This document shows, in pieces, positions 25,709 to 34,804 of a stretch of 64,000 bases of DNA (the stretch's first letter is position 1; the number at the start of each line of letters is the position of its first letter). The translations under genes and the position numbers were made by a program. The DNA is taken from the NCBI GenBank assembly GCA_003158855.1, contig PMLJ01000014.1:179714-243713 (forward strand). Reading direction: 5' to 3'. The notes beneath the pieces are model-generated. The model made no database searches. It saw only the letters and a program-made list of their open reading frames with translations, and had not been told where the DNA came from. The stretch is from Acidimicrobiaceae bacterium (GTDB lineage Bacteria; Actinomycetota; Acidimicrobiia; Acidimicrobiales; RAAP-2).

Positions 25709-27067
25709 GTGGCGAAACACGTGAGTAAGAACCCGCCTCGCGCCGCGCAGCGTTCGGTCACGAAGACGTCACGATCGACCGAACTCTGGCTCATGGCCTT
25801 GGCGTGGATCATTACCACGGCCTTCTACGTCTTGGCCTCGCTCGGCGCCCAGGGACATATGCCACCACGAATCTGGCTCTTTCTTGGGAGCATCGTCGCG
25901 ATTTCGCTGGGCCTCCACGTCGCTGTGCGACGTTACGCGCCGAATTCGTCGCAGGTCCTGCTGCCGATCGCCACGTTGCTGAACGGCATTGGCTACGTCG
26001 AGATCGCTCGGTGGAATCCTTCGCACGCGTCCTACCAGGCCGTGTGGTTCCTCCTGAGCGCCGTCGCGGTCGTCGTGACCCTGAAGCTGGTTCGCCACGT
26101 CCGTGACCTCGACCGATACCGCTACCTCACCCTGACCGGCGCCATTGTCCTCATGTTGCTTCCGCTGGTTCCGCACCTGGGACGCAATATCAACGGTGCG
26201 CGCCTCTGGGTCATCGTGGGCCCGATCTCATTCCAGCCCATTGAAATCGCGAAGATACTCCTCGCGTTCTTCTTCGCGTCGTATTTCGCCGCCAACCGCG
26301 AACTGCTTTCGACGCCCACCCAGCGGATTGGCGGCAAGTTGATCGTCCCGCCAAGGACGTTGTTCCCGATCCTCGCCGCGTGGGGCTTCTGCATCGCCAT
26401 CCTCGGGGCGGAGAACGACATCGGCTTCGCGATGCTCCTCTTCGCGCTCTTCATCTCGTTGCTGTGGGTCAGCACCGGACTGAAGACGTACGTCCTGCTC
26501 GGCTTGGTGCTCTTTGCCAGCGGAGCCTACGTGGCGTACGAGCTCTTTCACCAGGTGCAGTCGCGCATCGGCTTCTGGCTCGATCCATGGTCGCCCGCCC
26601 ACTGGGCCATCTCTTCGCAGTTGGGGCTGGGTTGGTTCTCGCTGGCGGCTGGCGGAGTCACCGGCACCGGTCTCGGCATCGGGCAGTCCGGCAACATACC
26701 CTTCATCACGTCGGACATGATCTTCGCGGCCGTTGGTGAGGAACTGGGGTTCGTCGGCATAATTCTCGTTCTCTGCCTCTTCGTCGCTTTCGTCGGCGAG
26801 GGCTTTCGCATCGCCCAGCGCGCGCACTCGGACTTCGTGCGCCTCGCCGCGGTGGGGCTCTCGGCAATCATGGGCTTCCAGACCTTCTTCATCATGGCGG
26901 GCGTCCTGCGCATCCTGCCCTTCACGGGAATCACACTTCCCTTCATGGCCTACGGAGGTAGTTCGCTGATCGCGAACTACATCGTCGTGGCGATCCTGCT
27001 TCGAATCTCGGACGAGAACGCCGCCGAACTGCGCGGCGGCGAGGTCGTCGCGGTGCAGTTCACCTAG
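25709..27067 (+). CDS. SEDS-family peptidoglycan polymerase, FtsW/RodA-like
   Basis: 452 aa with about 10-12 membrane helices. SEDS proteins polymerise lipid II with a class B PBP partner. Hallmarks are NINGARLWVIVGPISFQPIEI near 160-180, ENDIGFAMLL, the large extracellular loop with D292 (FWLDPWSP), GGVTGTGLGIGQ, and LPFTGITLPFMAYGGSSL. It most resembles the longer actinobacterial proteins next to pbpA, although no PBP or phosphatase gene is adjacent. A GTG start has TACTCT six bases upstream. It shares a CTAG stop palindrome with the convergent nuclease-family gene. Confidence 0.9.
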   Translation: MAKHVSKNPPRAAQRSVTKTSRSTELWLMALAWIITTAFYVLASLGAQGHMPPRIWLFLGSIVAISLGLHVAVRRYAPNSSQVLLPIATLLNGIGYVEIARWNPSHASYQAVWFLLSAVAVVVTLKLVRHVRDLDRYRYLTLTGAIVLMLLPLVPHLGRNINGARLWVIVGPISFQPIEIAKILLAFFFASYFAANRELLSTPTQRIGGKLIVPPRTLFPILAAWGFCIAILGAENDIGFAMLLFALFISLLWVSTGLKTYVLLGLVLFASGAYVAYELFHQVQSRIGFWLDPWSPAHWAISSQLGLGWFSLAAGGVTGTGLGIGQSGNIPFITSDMIFAAVGEELGFVGIILVLCLFVAFVGEGFRIAQRAHSDFVRLAAVGLSAIMGFQTFFIMAGVLRILPFTGITLPFMAYGGSSLIANYIVVAILLRISDENAAELRGGEVVAVQFT

Positions 27068-27591
27068 ACGTAGAAGCTCTGAATCACCTCTTCGGCGCAG
27101 AGGATCGGCGCCGGGACGGCTTGGCGCATGGCCAAGATGAAACCATCGCTCGTTCGACAGTCGAACAGTTCGCGACCCCGGGGGGTCATGACATCGAGTT
27201 CGGCGTAGAAGACACCGGCCTCGTGGCGCACCACGCGCACCGCGATGACGTCGGCCTGGAGTTGGCGAAGGACGGCGCTCGTGAGTTCGTGGGTCGATGG
27301 GCGCCGCCCGGTGATGCCGTGCAACGCCGCGTAGAGCGCCTGGGCCTCGGGCAGGGCGATGGACACGCTGATGTGGCGAAAGGGCATCTCGCTCTCCATC
27401 AGGTGCGCCTGGGGCGAGGGGTCGCCGAGGTCGAACACCACTGATTCCAGGTTCATCACCCGAAAGACCGTGCTGGTGTCCACCGGGACCTCAAGCTGCG
27501 CGGAGCCCTGCTCGGGCGCTTCGCGAGCGGCGTCGTTGGCATCGGGCGGTTCGGTCGAAACCGCTTCAGGATTTGGTTCGGACTCGCTCAT
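27064..27591 (-). CDS. Bifunctional nuclease (BFN/DUF151) domain protein
   Basis: 175 aa from the ATG at 27591. The DUF151 core begins near residue 45 (FRVMNLESVVFDLGDPSPQA) and includes LPEAQALYAALHGITGRRPSTHEL, VFYAELDVMT and DCRTSDGFILAMRQAVPAPI, as in actinobacterial BFN proteins. Plant homologs have nuclease activity; bacterial roles are poorly known. The N-terminus is acidic, Pro- and Glu-rich and probably disordered. It lies 11 bases downstream of rodA on the same strand, so it is likely the last gene of that operon. Confidence 0.85.
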   Translation of the reverse strand: MSESEPNPEAVSTEPPDANDAAREAPEQGSAQLEVPVDTSTVFRVMNLESVVFDLGDPSPQAHLMESEMPFRHISVSIALPEAQALYAALHGITGRRPSTHELTSAVLRQLQADVIAVRVVRHEAGVFYAELDVMTPRGRELFDCRTSDGFILAMRQAVPAPILCAEEVIQSFYV

Positions 27592-27602
27592 GAGAAGACA
27601 GA

Positions 27603-28742
27603 CTAATTGCCAATGCGTCGAGAGACCGAAAGCACCGCACCGCCCGCGGCGAAGAACACCAGCGCGGCCGATCCTCCGTAGCTGAGCAGCGGCAGCGGGA
27701 TTCCCGTCACCGGCGTGATGCCCATCGTCATTCCGATGTTCTCGAAGCAACTGAAGGCGAAGAAGATGAAGACCCCGAGGCAGATGAGCCGTCCCATCGT
27801 GTCCTTCGCGCTGCGCCCGATCATGAACATGCGAAAGGCCACGAAGGCGAGCAGCATCAGGATGACGACCGTCCCGATGAAGCCCAACTGCTCACCAATG
27901 GCCGTAAAGATGAAGTCGGTGCGCTGCTCGGGCACGTAGCCAAGGACGGTCTGCAGCCCACGGAAGAGGCCCGCGCCGTGCAGCCCGCCCGCGCCGATCG
28001 CGCTCTTGGCGTTGCTCACCTCGTAGTTGAGCGCCACGAAATTCGGATTGGTCGAGTTCTGGTTGAGGAAGGCAACGAATCGGTCGACCTGGTACTTCTT
28101 CAAGAGATCGAGGTACGTCGCGGCGACGATGGAGAGTGATCCGGCGATCGCGAGAAAGCTCATGAAGCGTGGCGGCACTCCCGCGACCACCATCATCGCC
28201 CCGACGCAGAGGATCAGGATGATCGACGTTCCGAGGTCGGGCTGCTTGATGATCAGGGCCAGGGGCACCGCGGTCATGATCAGCAGACGCGTCACGTCGC
28301 GCATGGTGAGCCCCTCGGGACGACGTTGGCAGAACACCGCGACCGCCAGGATGATGGAGAGCACGGTGAACTCGCTCGGTTGGATCTGCACGAAGCCGAG
28401 GTTGTACCAGCGCTGCGCGCCGAGAGCGCTCTGGCCGAGGAAGAACACTCCGGCGAGTCCGAGCAGCGAGCAGACGTAGAGCGGCGTCGCCGCGATCTCG
28501 AATCGCCGGTAGTCGAGTCGTGAGATCACGTACATGGCGATGATTCCGAGGAAGACGAAGAGCGCTTGGCGCTCGAGGTAGTAATGGGGGTTGTAGCCGG
28601 CGTTCACGAGCGCCTGGCGGGTCGCGCTGTAGATCATCACGACACCGGTCACCCCGAGCCCGATCAACGCCCAGAACAGCGGGAAATCCATTAAATCCTT
28701 CGAGCGGATCCGGATCGAGATGGCAGCGAGGGCGTCGGTCAC
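27603..28742 (-). CDS. rodA: Rod-shape SEDS protein RodA
   Basis: 379 aa from the GTG at 28742, which overlaps the aroE stop by four bases. It is a lipid II polymerase for elongation. Recognisable parts are MIYSATRQ, GAQRWYNLGFVQIQPSEF, KQPDLGTSIILILCVG, SAIGAGGLHGAGLFRG, YVPEQRTDFIFTAIGEQLG, and GIPLPLLSYGGSA. The large loop reads FLNQNSTNPNF at 225-235 with no acidic residue where SEDS proteins usually have an Asp-containing FLDP-type segment. It is the second SEDS gene within 1.7 kb. No PBP2 gene is adjacent; mltG and aroE are its upstream neighbours. Confidence 0.9.
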   Translation of the reverse strand: MTDALAAISIRIRSKDLMDFPLFWALIGLGVTGVVMIYSATRQALVNAGYNPHYYLERQALFVFLGIIAMYVISRLDYRRFEIAATPLYVCSLLGLAGVFFLGQSALGAQRWYNLGFVQIQPSEFTVLSIILAVAVFCQRRPEGLTMRDVTRLLIMTAVPLALIIKQPDLGTSIILILCVGAMMVVAGVPPRFMSFLAIAGSLSIVAATYLDLLKKYQVDRFVAFLNQNSTNPNFVALNYEVSNAKSAIGAGGLHGAGLFRGLQTVLGYVPEQRTDFIFTAIGEQLGFIGTVVILMLLAFVAFRMFMIGRSAKDTMGRLICLGVFIFFAFSCFENIGMTMGITPVTGIPLPLLSYGGSAALVFFAAGGAVLSVSRRIGN

Positions 28743-29521
28743 TGGATCGCCCCCAGCAACGTCGAGGCGTCGATGGGCACGTTCCACCACCACTGCATCT
28801 GCAGGGCCGCCTGGTAGGCCAGCATCGCGAGGCCATTGGCACTGCGGCATCCGGCACGATCGTGTAACTCGCGCCACGCGGAAGTTCGAGGCTCGTAGGT
28901 GATGTCGATCGCCAGGGTGTCGGCCGTAACGCCCTGCATCACCGCCGCCTCTGCGACGCGACCCGCGACCGGAACGGTGTTCACGATCAGGTCGACGCGA
29001 CGAGGCTGCTGCACGGAGCCATACACGCTGGCGTAGTGGCTCGCGAGCTCCTCGACCTTTGCCTGGTTTCGCGAGTACACGAAGACCGAACCGACGTTCC
29101 CCTCGACGAGAGCGTCCACGATTCCTCGGGCGGCTCCCCCCGCGCCGAGCACCACCGCGTGCATGTCCTTCACGTTCGCACCGAACACTCCCGCGAGGGA
29201 GTCGACGAAGCCCCGCCCGTCGGTGCACGCTCCGTGCACGACGCCGTCTCGCACCAGCAGCGAATTGACGACGCCAGTGCGTGCCGCGACCTCGTCGAGT
29301 TGCGCGCAGAGGGCGACGGCCGCGCTCTTCAGGGGCATCGTCACCGACAGGGCGTCAAAGGACGTCCCGAGCAGGGCGCGAAGGTGTGCAATCTGGTCCC
29401 GCTTCAGCGCAAGCCTCTCCGATGACCCCTCGAGGCCGGCGAGGCGAAGACCCACCTCGTGCAACCTCGGCGACAGCGAGTGCTCGATGGGGTAACCGGC
29501 GACGCCTAGACGCCAGATCAT
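28739..29521 (-). CDS. aroE: Shikimate dehydrogenase
   Basis: 260 aa. It reduces 3-dehydroshikimate with NADPH in aromatic synthesis. Substrate-site residues are S15 and S17 (HSLSP), K65 (VTMPLK), N86 (VVNSLL) and D101 (CTDGRGF). The nucleotide-binding motif is GAGGAARG near 126-133. It is coupled to mltG (ATGA overlap) and to rodA. The same mltG-aroE pairing occurs in mycobacteria. Confidence 0.95.
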   Translation of the reverse strand: MIWRLGVAGYPIEHSLSPRLHEVGLRLAGLEGSSERLALKRDQIAHLRALLGTSFDALSVTMPLKSAAVALCAQLDEVAARTGVVNSLLVRDGVVHGACTDGRGFVDSLAGVFGANVKDMHAVVLGAGGAARGIVDALVEGNVGSVFVYSRNQAKVEELASHYASVYGSVQQPRRVDLIVNTVPVAGRVAEAAVMQGVTADTLAIDITYEPRTSAWRELHDRAGCRSANGLAMLAYQAALQMQWWWNVPIDASTLLGAIQ

Positions 29522-30516
29522 TCGATGCCGTTCTCTTGAGCCAGCTTCTCGTTCTTCAGTTGTTGGGCGAAGGTCGATGAGAAGAGCGTCTTGCCGTCGC
29601 GATTGACCACGGTGAAGTACAACCAGGGCCCGGGAGGTGGATTGAGCACGGCGCGCAGGGCGTACGTCGACACCGTGCAGATCGGCGTCGGGGTCAGCCC
29701 CGCGTGCAGGTACGTGTTGTACGGGGTGGACGTCTGGAGCATCGCCGGGGTCACGGTGCCGCCGTCCTGCTTGAAGTAGTACAGCACCGTCGAGTCCATG
29801 CGCAGGTACATGCCCTGGGCCAGTCGATTGAAGATCACCCGGGCGACGTCGGGCATGTAGCGAGGGTAGTAACCCTCCTTCTCGTCGATCGACGCGGCGA
29901 TGACCAGCTGATAGGCGTCGAGGCCGTTTGACGTCGTCGCCGTCGTGAGTCCCACGGACTTCGCCTCGTCTTTGAAGGACTTCACCATGGCGTCGAGCAG
30001 CTGGCTTGGCGTCGTCGAGGGCGTGACGAGATACTCACCCGGTCCGATGAGCCCCTCGAGGGAACCGTTCGGCTTGTAGGCACTCTCCTTCGCCGCCGCG
30101 GTGGCGTCCGCGATGAAACGGTTCGCGAACGAACTGCTGGTGTCGTTCGCAACGTTGACCGCCACCTCGCCGAGCGTGAGGCCCGGTGTCACATCCACGA
30201 ACGTGCTGCTAAGAATCGACTTGATGGCGGCGAACGAGGCGCCCTCCTTCATCGGGTACGAACCCGGATGCACGGTGGGCGCGCCGAAGATCAGCGTGTC
30301 GAGTCGAAAGGCGAAGGGCGACGCGATGATGCCCTTCGCGTGCAGTTCGCCCGCAATGGTCGACAACGAGTCGCCCGAGTGGACCGTCACGATCTCAACT
30401 CGCCCCGAACCCCCGATGGGATCCATCTGCAGCGCGAACCACACAACGGCCACGAAAGCGAGGATCACGAGGCCTGAAAGGATCCGGCCCAGCGGCTTAG
30501 TCAGCATGAAGGCCAT
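29518..30516 (-). CDS. mltG: Endolytic murein transglycosylase MltG
   Basis: 332 aa. It cleaves nascent glycan strands and sets their length. One N-terminal membrane helix (about 10-29) is followed by a LysM-like region (VHSGDSLSTIAGELHAKGI near 45-63) and the YceG catalytic domain. The catalytic Glu is E212 in ASIDEKEG, followed by PDVARVIFNRLAQGMYLRMD. The GPGEY segment at 158-162 stands in for the more usual FPDTY. The start at 30516 overlaps ruvX by 20 bases; the ATG at 30507 is an alternative. Confidence 0.93.
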   Translation of the reverse strand: MAFMLTKPLGRILSGLVILAFVAVVWFALQMDPIGGSGRVEIVTVHSGDSLSTIAGELHAKGIIASPFAFRLDTLIFGAPTVHPGSYPMKEGASFAAIKSILSSTFVDVTPGLTLGEVAVNVANDTSSSFANRFIADATAAAKESAYKPNGSLEGLIGPGEYLVTPSTTPSQLLDAMVKSFKDEAKSVGLTTATTSNGLDAYQLVIAASIDEKEGYYPRYMPDVARVIFNRLAQGMYLRMDSTVLYYFKQDGGTVTPAMLQTSTPYNTYLHAGLTPTPICTVSTYALRAVLNPPPGPWLYFTVVNRDGKTLFSSTFAQQLKNEKLAQENGIE

Positions 30517-30913
30517 CTACGTAGTTTTGCAGCATGATCACCGCGGCCGCGCTGTCGATGCGCTCGCGCTGGTTCTTTGCCTTCATTCCGGCCCCAGACA
30601 GCGATCTCTGGGCCTCCAGGGTCGTCAGGCGCTCGTCCCACTGAATGACCGGTATCGGGGTCAGAGCCGCCGCAATCGCCTTGTACAGCCCGTCGGCGGC
30701 CTCGGTGCTCGCGGTCTCGTTGCCCGACAGGGCCACGGGGCGTCCCACCACGACCAGCCCTACCAACTCCTCTTCGACCAGTTCGCCCAGCTTGGCGAGC
30801 AACGAGTCGTTGGCCTCGAGGGCCGGACGCGGAAAGGCCAGGGTTCGCGCCGAGTCGGTGATGGCGACGCCGCACCGCTTGGTTCCCGGATCGATGCCGA
30901 GGATTCTGGACAT
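30497..30913 (-). CDS. ruvX: Putative pre-16S rRNA nuclease / Holliday junction resolvase-like RuvX
   Basis: 138 aa from the ATG at 30913, seven bases after the alaS stop; a longer frame runs into alaS and adds unrelated residues. The RNase H-like fold shows GIDPGTKRCGVAIT at the start, VVGRPVALSG, the WDERLTT motif, and the C-terminal acidic RIDSAAAVIMLQ. Family members process the 16S rRNA 5' end. The alaS-ruvX-mltG-aroE order is that of M. tuberculosis. Confidence 0.93.
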   Translation of the reverse strand: MSRILGIDPGTKRCGVAITDSARTLAFPRPALEANDSLLAKLGELVEEELVGLVVVGRPVALSGNETASTEAADGLYKAIAAALTPIPVIQWDERLTTLEAQRSLSGAGMKAKNQRERIDSAAAVIMLQNYVDGLHAD

Positions 30914-30920
30914 CGCGAAG

Positions 30921-33479
30921 CTAGAGCGCCGCCGCGGCGGCGAGCACCTTGTCGATGCTCGAGGCGTCGCGGCCGCCCGCGAGGGCGAGACGGGGCGATC
31001 CCCCGCCACCGCCACCCACGAGGGCGGCGAGGGTCTTCACCGTCGCTTGGGCGTCGAGGGACTCGTCGGTCGCGACCGCGATCGACACCTTCTCGTCGCT
31101 TGCGCCCACGAGCACCACGGCACGCCGGCCTCGTCGCTGGAGGTCCTGGGCGAGCGATCGAAGCTGCTCGCCGGGGTATCCGTCGACGCGGGCGACCAAC
31201 ACGTCGGCGATGGCTTGCGCGTCGAGTTGCTCGGCGAAGGCCGACAGCTGGGCCTGGCGCAGCGACGCCACTTCCCTCTCCACGTCGCGCTGGCGCTCGA
31301 AGAGTCGCTCGAGCGCGGGGACCACATCGTCAAGCGAAACCTTCAGCAACGTCGCCACCGAGCCGAGGGCGCTTTCCATCTCGTGGCTCCGCCGGTACGC
31401 GCCGAGTCCGCTGACGGCCTCGATGCGCCGGGTGTTCGAGCCGATCGACGCCTCGCTGACGATCTGGATCTGGCCGATGTCGCCCAGACGGTCGACGTGC
31501 GTGCCACCGCAGAACTCCAGGCTGTGCGGGCCGGCTCGCACCACGCGCACGCGGTCACCGTACTTGTCACCGAAGAACGCGACCGCGCCCATGGTCTCTG
31601 CATCCTGCTTGGTGGTCTGGATCGTCTCGACGCCGTCATTCTCGACGACGTCGGTGTTGACCATGGTGAGGATCTCGTTCATCTCGCCTGCGCTCACGCC
31701 GGCGCCGTGCGAGAAGTCGAAGCGTAGGCGGTCGGGTCCTACGAAGGAGCCTTGCTGGCGCACGTGATCGCCGAGCACCGCCCGAAGTCCCGAGTGCAGC
31801 AAGTGCGTCGCCGTGTGGTTGCGCCGCGTCGCCTCGCGACGAAGCGGGTCGATGGTCGCCACCGCCGCCTGACCCGGCAACACCTCGCCGGTCACGCGGC
31901 CGCGATGCGCGAAGAGTCCGCCCGCGACGTTCTGCGTGTCGAGGACCTCGAAGCGTCCCGTCTCGGTCACGATCGAACCGGTGTCGCCCACCTGGCCTCC
32001 CGACTCGGCGTAGAACGGAGTCGAGTCGAGGAAGAGCTCGCTGGTGCCGTCCTCGCCCACCAGGAGGGCCAGCACGGTCGTCTCGACGCTGTAGCGCGAG
32101 ACGTCGCGGCCCACGAACTCGGTGGTGCCGTGACGCTCGACGAGATCACGGTACTGGGCCTCGTCGGCGAGGTTGAGGGCCTTCGAGGCGGCGCGGGCGC
32201 GGGCGCGCTGTTCGGACATGGCCTTGTCGAACGCTTCGCGCTCGACGCCGAGGCCCGACTCGCCGACGATCTCGTTCGTGAGCTCGATCGGGAAGCCGTG
32301 CGTGTCGTGGAGCTTGAACGCGACGTCGCCGGGAAACACCGTGGAGCCGGTCTTGATCACCGCGTCGCGTGCCTCTTCGAGGAGCGACATGCCGGTGCGC
32401 AGCGTACGGGCGAAACCGGCCTCCTCTCGCTCGAGCACCTCGACGATGAGGTCGCGGTCCTTCGCGAGCACCGGGTACGCCAAGCCCATCTTGGCGATGG
32501 TCGCGTCGACGAGCGGCGCCGCCAGCCGCGCGTCCGAGCCCGCGCGGCGCGCGGCGAGGATGGCGCGGCGGATGATGCGGCGCAGCACGTAGCCGCGGCC
32601 CTCGTTCGAGGGGAGCACGCCGTCCGAGACCAGCATCGTCATCGCGCGACCGTGGTCGGCGATGCGGCGGATGGCGATATCGGTCCCCTCATCCTTGCCG
32701 TACTGGGTCTTGAGCGCGCTTGCGGCAGTCTCCAGCAGCGGCGCGAATAGGTCGGTCGCGAACACGGACTCGACACCGTTGAGGATCGCGAGCACCCGCT
32801 CGAAACCTGAGCCCGTGTCGATGTTCTGTTTGGGCAGCTCCGTCATCGAACCGCCGGGCCCCTTCTCGTACTGCATGAAAACCAGGTTCCAGAACTCGAC
32901 GAAGCGGTCTTCGCCGCCCAAGGCGGGTCCGCCGTCCGCGCCGAACTGGGCGCCCTTGTCGAAGAAGATCTCCGAGCAGGGTCCGCACGGCCCCGTCTCA
33001 CCCATGTCCCAGAAGTTGTCCTCGTCGAGGCGCTGGATCCTTTCGGGGCGCACCCCGATCATGTCGCGCCAGAGCTCTTCGGCGGCGTCGTCCGAGTTGT
33101 GCACGGTCACCCAGAGTCGCTCGGGGTCCAACCCGAAGCCCTCGGTGATGAGCCCCCAGGCGTACTTGATGGCGCCCTCTTTGAAGTAGTCACCGAAGGA
33201 GAAGTTGCCCATCATCTCGAAGAACGTCAGGTGGCGCTGGGTGGTGCCGATGATGTCGATGTCGGGGGCGCGAAAGCACTTCTGGATGCTCACGGCCCGG
33301 TTGAAGGCGGGCGTCTCCTCACCGAGGAAGTAGGGCTTGAAGGGCACCATGCCCGCGACCGTGAAGAGCAGCGACGGGTCGTGCGGGATCAGGCTCGCCG
33401 AGGGGACGATGGTGTGACCGTTCTCGGCGAAATAATTGAGGAAAATTGATCGAAGTTGCGCGGCTTCCACGGGCTTCAC
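30921..33479 (-). CDS. alaS: Alanine-tRNA ligase
   Basis: 852 aa, GTG start. The class II aminoacylation core opens with SLIPHDPSLLFTVAGMVPFKPYF (quoted in part) and QRHLTFFEMMGNFSFGDYFK. The editing domain has the zinc motif HTATHLLH and the later C-x3-H in FCGGTHVD. The C-terminal DHHA1 part is rich in Gly near VGGGGGGSPRLALAGG. It is slightly shorter than the E. coli enzyme (876 aa). The start overlaps the rarA stop by four bases, so rarA-alaS-ruvX-mltG-aroE-rodA looks like one long transcript. Confidence 0.97.
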   Translation of the reverse strand: MKPVEAAQLRSIFLNYFAENGHTIVPSASLIPHDPSLLFTVAGMVPFKPYFLGEETPAFNRAVSIQKCFRAPDIDIIGTTQRHLTFFEMMGNFSFGDYFKEGAIKYAWGLITEGFGLDPERLWVTVHNSDDAAEELWRDMIGVRPERIQRLDEDNFWDMGETGPCGPCSEIFFDKGAQFGADGGPALGGEDRFVEFWNLVFMQYEKGPGGSMTELPKQNIDTGSGFERVLAILNGVESVFATDLFAPLLETAASALKTQYGKDEGTDIAIRRIADHGRAMTMLVSDGVLPSNEGRGYVLRRIIRRAILAARRAGSDARLAAPLVDATIAKMGLAYPVLAKDRDLIVEVLEREEAGFARTLRTGMSLLEEARDAVIKTGSTVFPGDVAFKLHDTHGFPIELTNEIVGESGLGVEREAFDKAMSEQRARARAASKALNLADEAQYRDLVERHGTTEFVGRDVSRYSVETTVLALLVGEDGTSELFLDSTPFYAESGGQVGDTGSIVTETGRFEVLDTQNVAGGLFAHRGRVTGEVLPGQAAVATIDPLRREATRRNHTATHLLHSGLRAVLGDHVRQQGSFVGPDRLRFDFSHGAGVSAGEMNEILTMVNTDVVENDGVETIQTTKQDAETMGAVAFFGDKYGDRVRVVRAGPHSLEFCGGTHVDRLGDIGQIQIVSEASIGSNTRRIEAVSGLGAYRRSHEMESALGSVATLLKVSLDDVVPALERLFERQRDVEREVASLRQAQLSAFAEQLDAQAIADVLVARVDGYPGEQLRSLAQDLQRRGRRAVVLVGASDEKVSIAVATDESLDAQATVKTLAALVGGGGGGSPRLALAGGRDASSIDKVLAAAAAL

Positions 33480-34693
33480 TCTACCGGTGGCTCGGCGGCG
33501 TCCGGGCTGGACGAGCTCGTGCGGGTGCGCCAGTTCTCCGCCGTCGCCCGCTCCCTCCCGTACGCCGAGGGCTCGTAGAAACGCGACCCGACGAGCGACG
33601 CGGGCAGGTAGCTCTGGTCCACCCAGCCACCCGGGTAGTCGTGGGGATAGGCGTAACCGTGACCGAAACCCATCTCGCCCGCTCCCGAGTAGTGCGCGTC
33701 ACGCAGGTGATCGGGAACCTCGACGAGCCCCCCCGCCTGCACCGCCGCGGTGGCGGCGCCGAGCGCACGGGTCACCGAGTTGCTCTTGGGCGCGAGCGCG
33801 AGCGCCAGCGTCGCGTGCGCGAGGGTGAGCCGCGCTTCGGGGAGTCCCACGAACTCGACGGCGCGTGCACACGACTCGGCGATCAGGATGCCCGTCGGGT
33901 CGGCCAGCCCCACGTCCTCGCTCGCGAGGATGACGAGCCGTCGCGCGAGGAATCTGGCACTCTCGCCGCTCTCGAGCAGCGTGACCAGCCAGTACAGTGC
34001 GGCGTCGGGATCCGATCCTCGAACGGACTTGATCAGCGCGCTCACCTGGTCGTAGTGCGTGTCGCGGGACTGGTGGTAGAGGCGGCCGTCGCGCGCCAAC
34101 GCGACGTCGCCCGTCGTCACGACCGGCGCGTCGTTGTTCTTCGCGCGCGCCAGGATTATCGCAGTGTCGAGCGTCGTGAGCGCGGCGCGCGCGTCGCCGT
34201 CGGCGCTGGCCGTGATGGCGTCGAGCACGTCGTCGCTCAACGCCACGCCGCGCAGCTGCGCTCCTCGCCTCGCGAGCACCGCGATGTCGTCCCCGCCCAA
34301 ACTGCGTAGTCGCCAAAGCGTCGAGCGGCTCATGAGGGCCGCGTTCACCTCGAAGTACGGATTCTCGGTCGTCGCGCCGATGAGCACTATCTCGCCCGTC
34401 TCGGTGGCGGGAAGCAGGAGGTCCTGCTGGGCCTTGTTGAACCGGTGCACTTCGTCGATGAACAATACGGTGCGCTGGCCGCGCTGGCCCAGGCGCTCGC
34501 GGGCGCGGCTCAACGCCTCGCGGACGTCCTTCACTCCGCCGCTCACCGCTGACAGGCTCTCCGAGGCGTAGCCGGCGGAGCTGGCGACGATTCGAGCCAG
34601 GGTAGTCTTTCCGGTGCCCGCCGGACCCCAGAGGATCATCGACGTCAACTGTCTCGCCTCGACGAAGCGGCGCAGCGGCCCCTCGGGGCCCAC
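33476..34693 (-). CDS. rarA: Replication-associated recombination ATPase RarA/MgsA, start uncertain
   Basis: 405 aa from the first usual start codon in frame, the GTG at 34693. RarA acts at stalled forks. Walker A GPAGTGKTT, Walker B LFIDEVHRFNKAQQD, sensor region GATTENPYFEVN, and the C-terminal tetramerisation and clamp-like part with HYSGAGEMGFGHGYAYPHDY are all intact. The same frame continues upstream to 34804 and encodes SLFDDAVAQRL, then APLAELLRPRVLDEIVGQDH, exactly the conserved RarA N-terminus, yet it holds no ATG, GTG or TTG. The natural GTG at 34808, overlapping the aspS stop, is out of frame by a CT-run length change. Confidence 0.88.
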   Translation of the reverse strand: MGPEGPLRRFVEARQLTSMILWGPAGTGKTTLARIVASSAGYASESLSAVSGGVKDVREALSRARERLGQRGQRTVLFIDEVHRFNKAQQDLLLPATETGEIVLIGATTENPYFEVNAALMSRSTLWRLRSLGGDDIAVLARRGAQLRGVALSDDVLDAITASADGDARAALTTLDTAIILARAKNNDAPVVTTGDVALARDGRLYHQSRDTHYDQVSALIKSVRGSDPDAALYWLVTLLESGESARFLARRLVILASEDVGLADPTGILIAESCARAVEFVGLPEARLTLAHATLALALAPKSNSVTRALGAATAAVQAGGLVEVPDHLRDAHYSGAGEMGFGHGYAYPHDYPGGWVDQSYLPASLVGSRFYEPSAYGRERATAENWRTRTSSSSPDAAEPPVE

Positions 34694-34804
34694 CAGATGA
34701 TCCTGGCCGACGATCTCGTCGAGGACCCTAGGGCGCAGCAGTTCGGCGAGCGGGGCGGCCTCCTTCAGGCGTTGCGCGACGGCGTCGTCAAAGAGAGACG
34801 TAAC

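Noticed and set aside
28743-29228. Long N-terminal extension of rodA into aroE
   Set aside because: The added residues are Arg/Gly-rich and unlike RodA; the GTG at 28742 overlaps the aroE stop.
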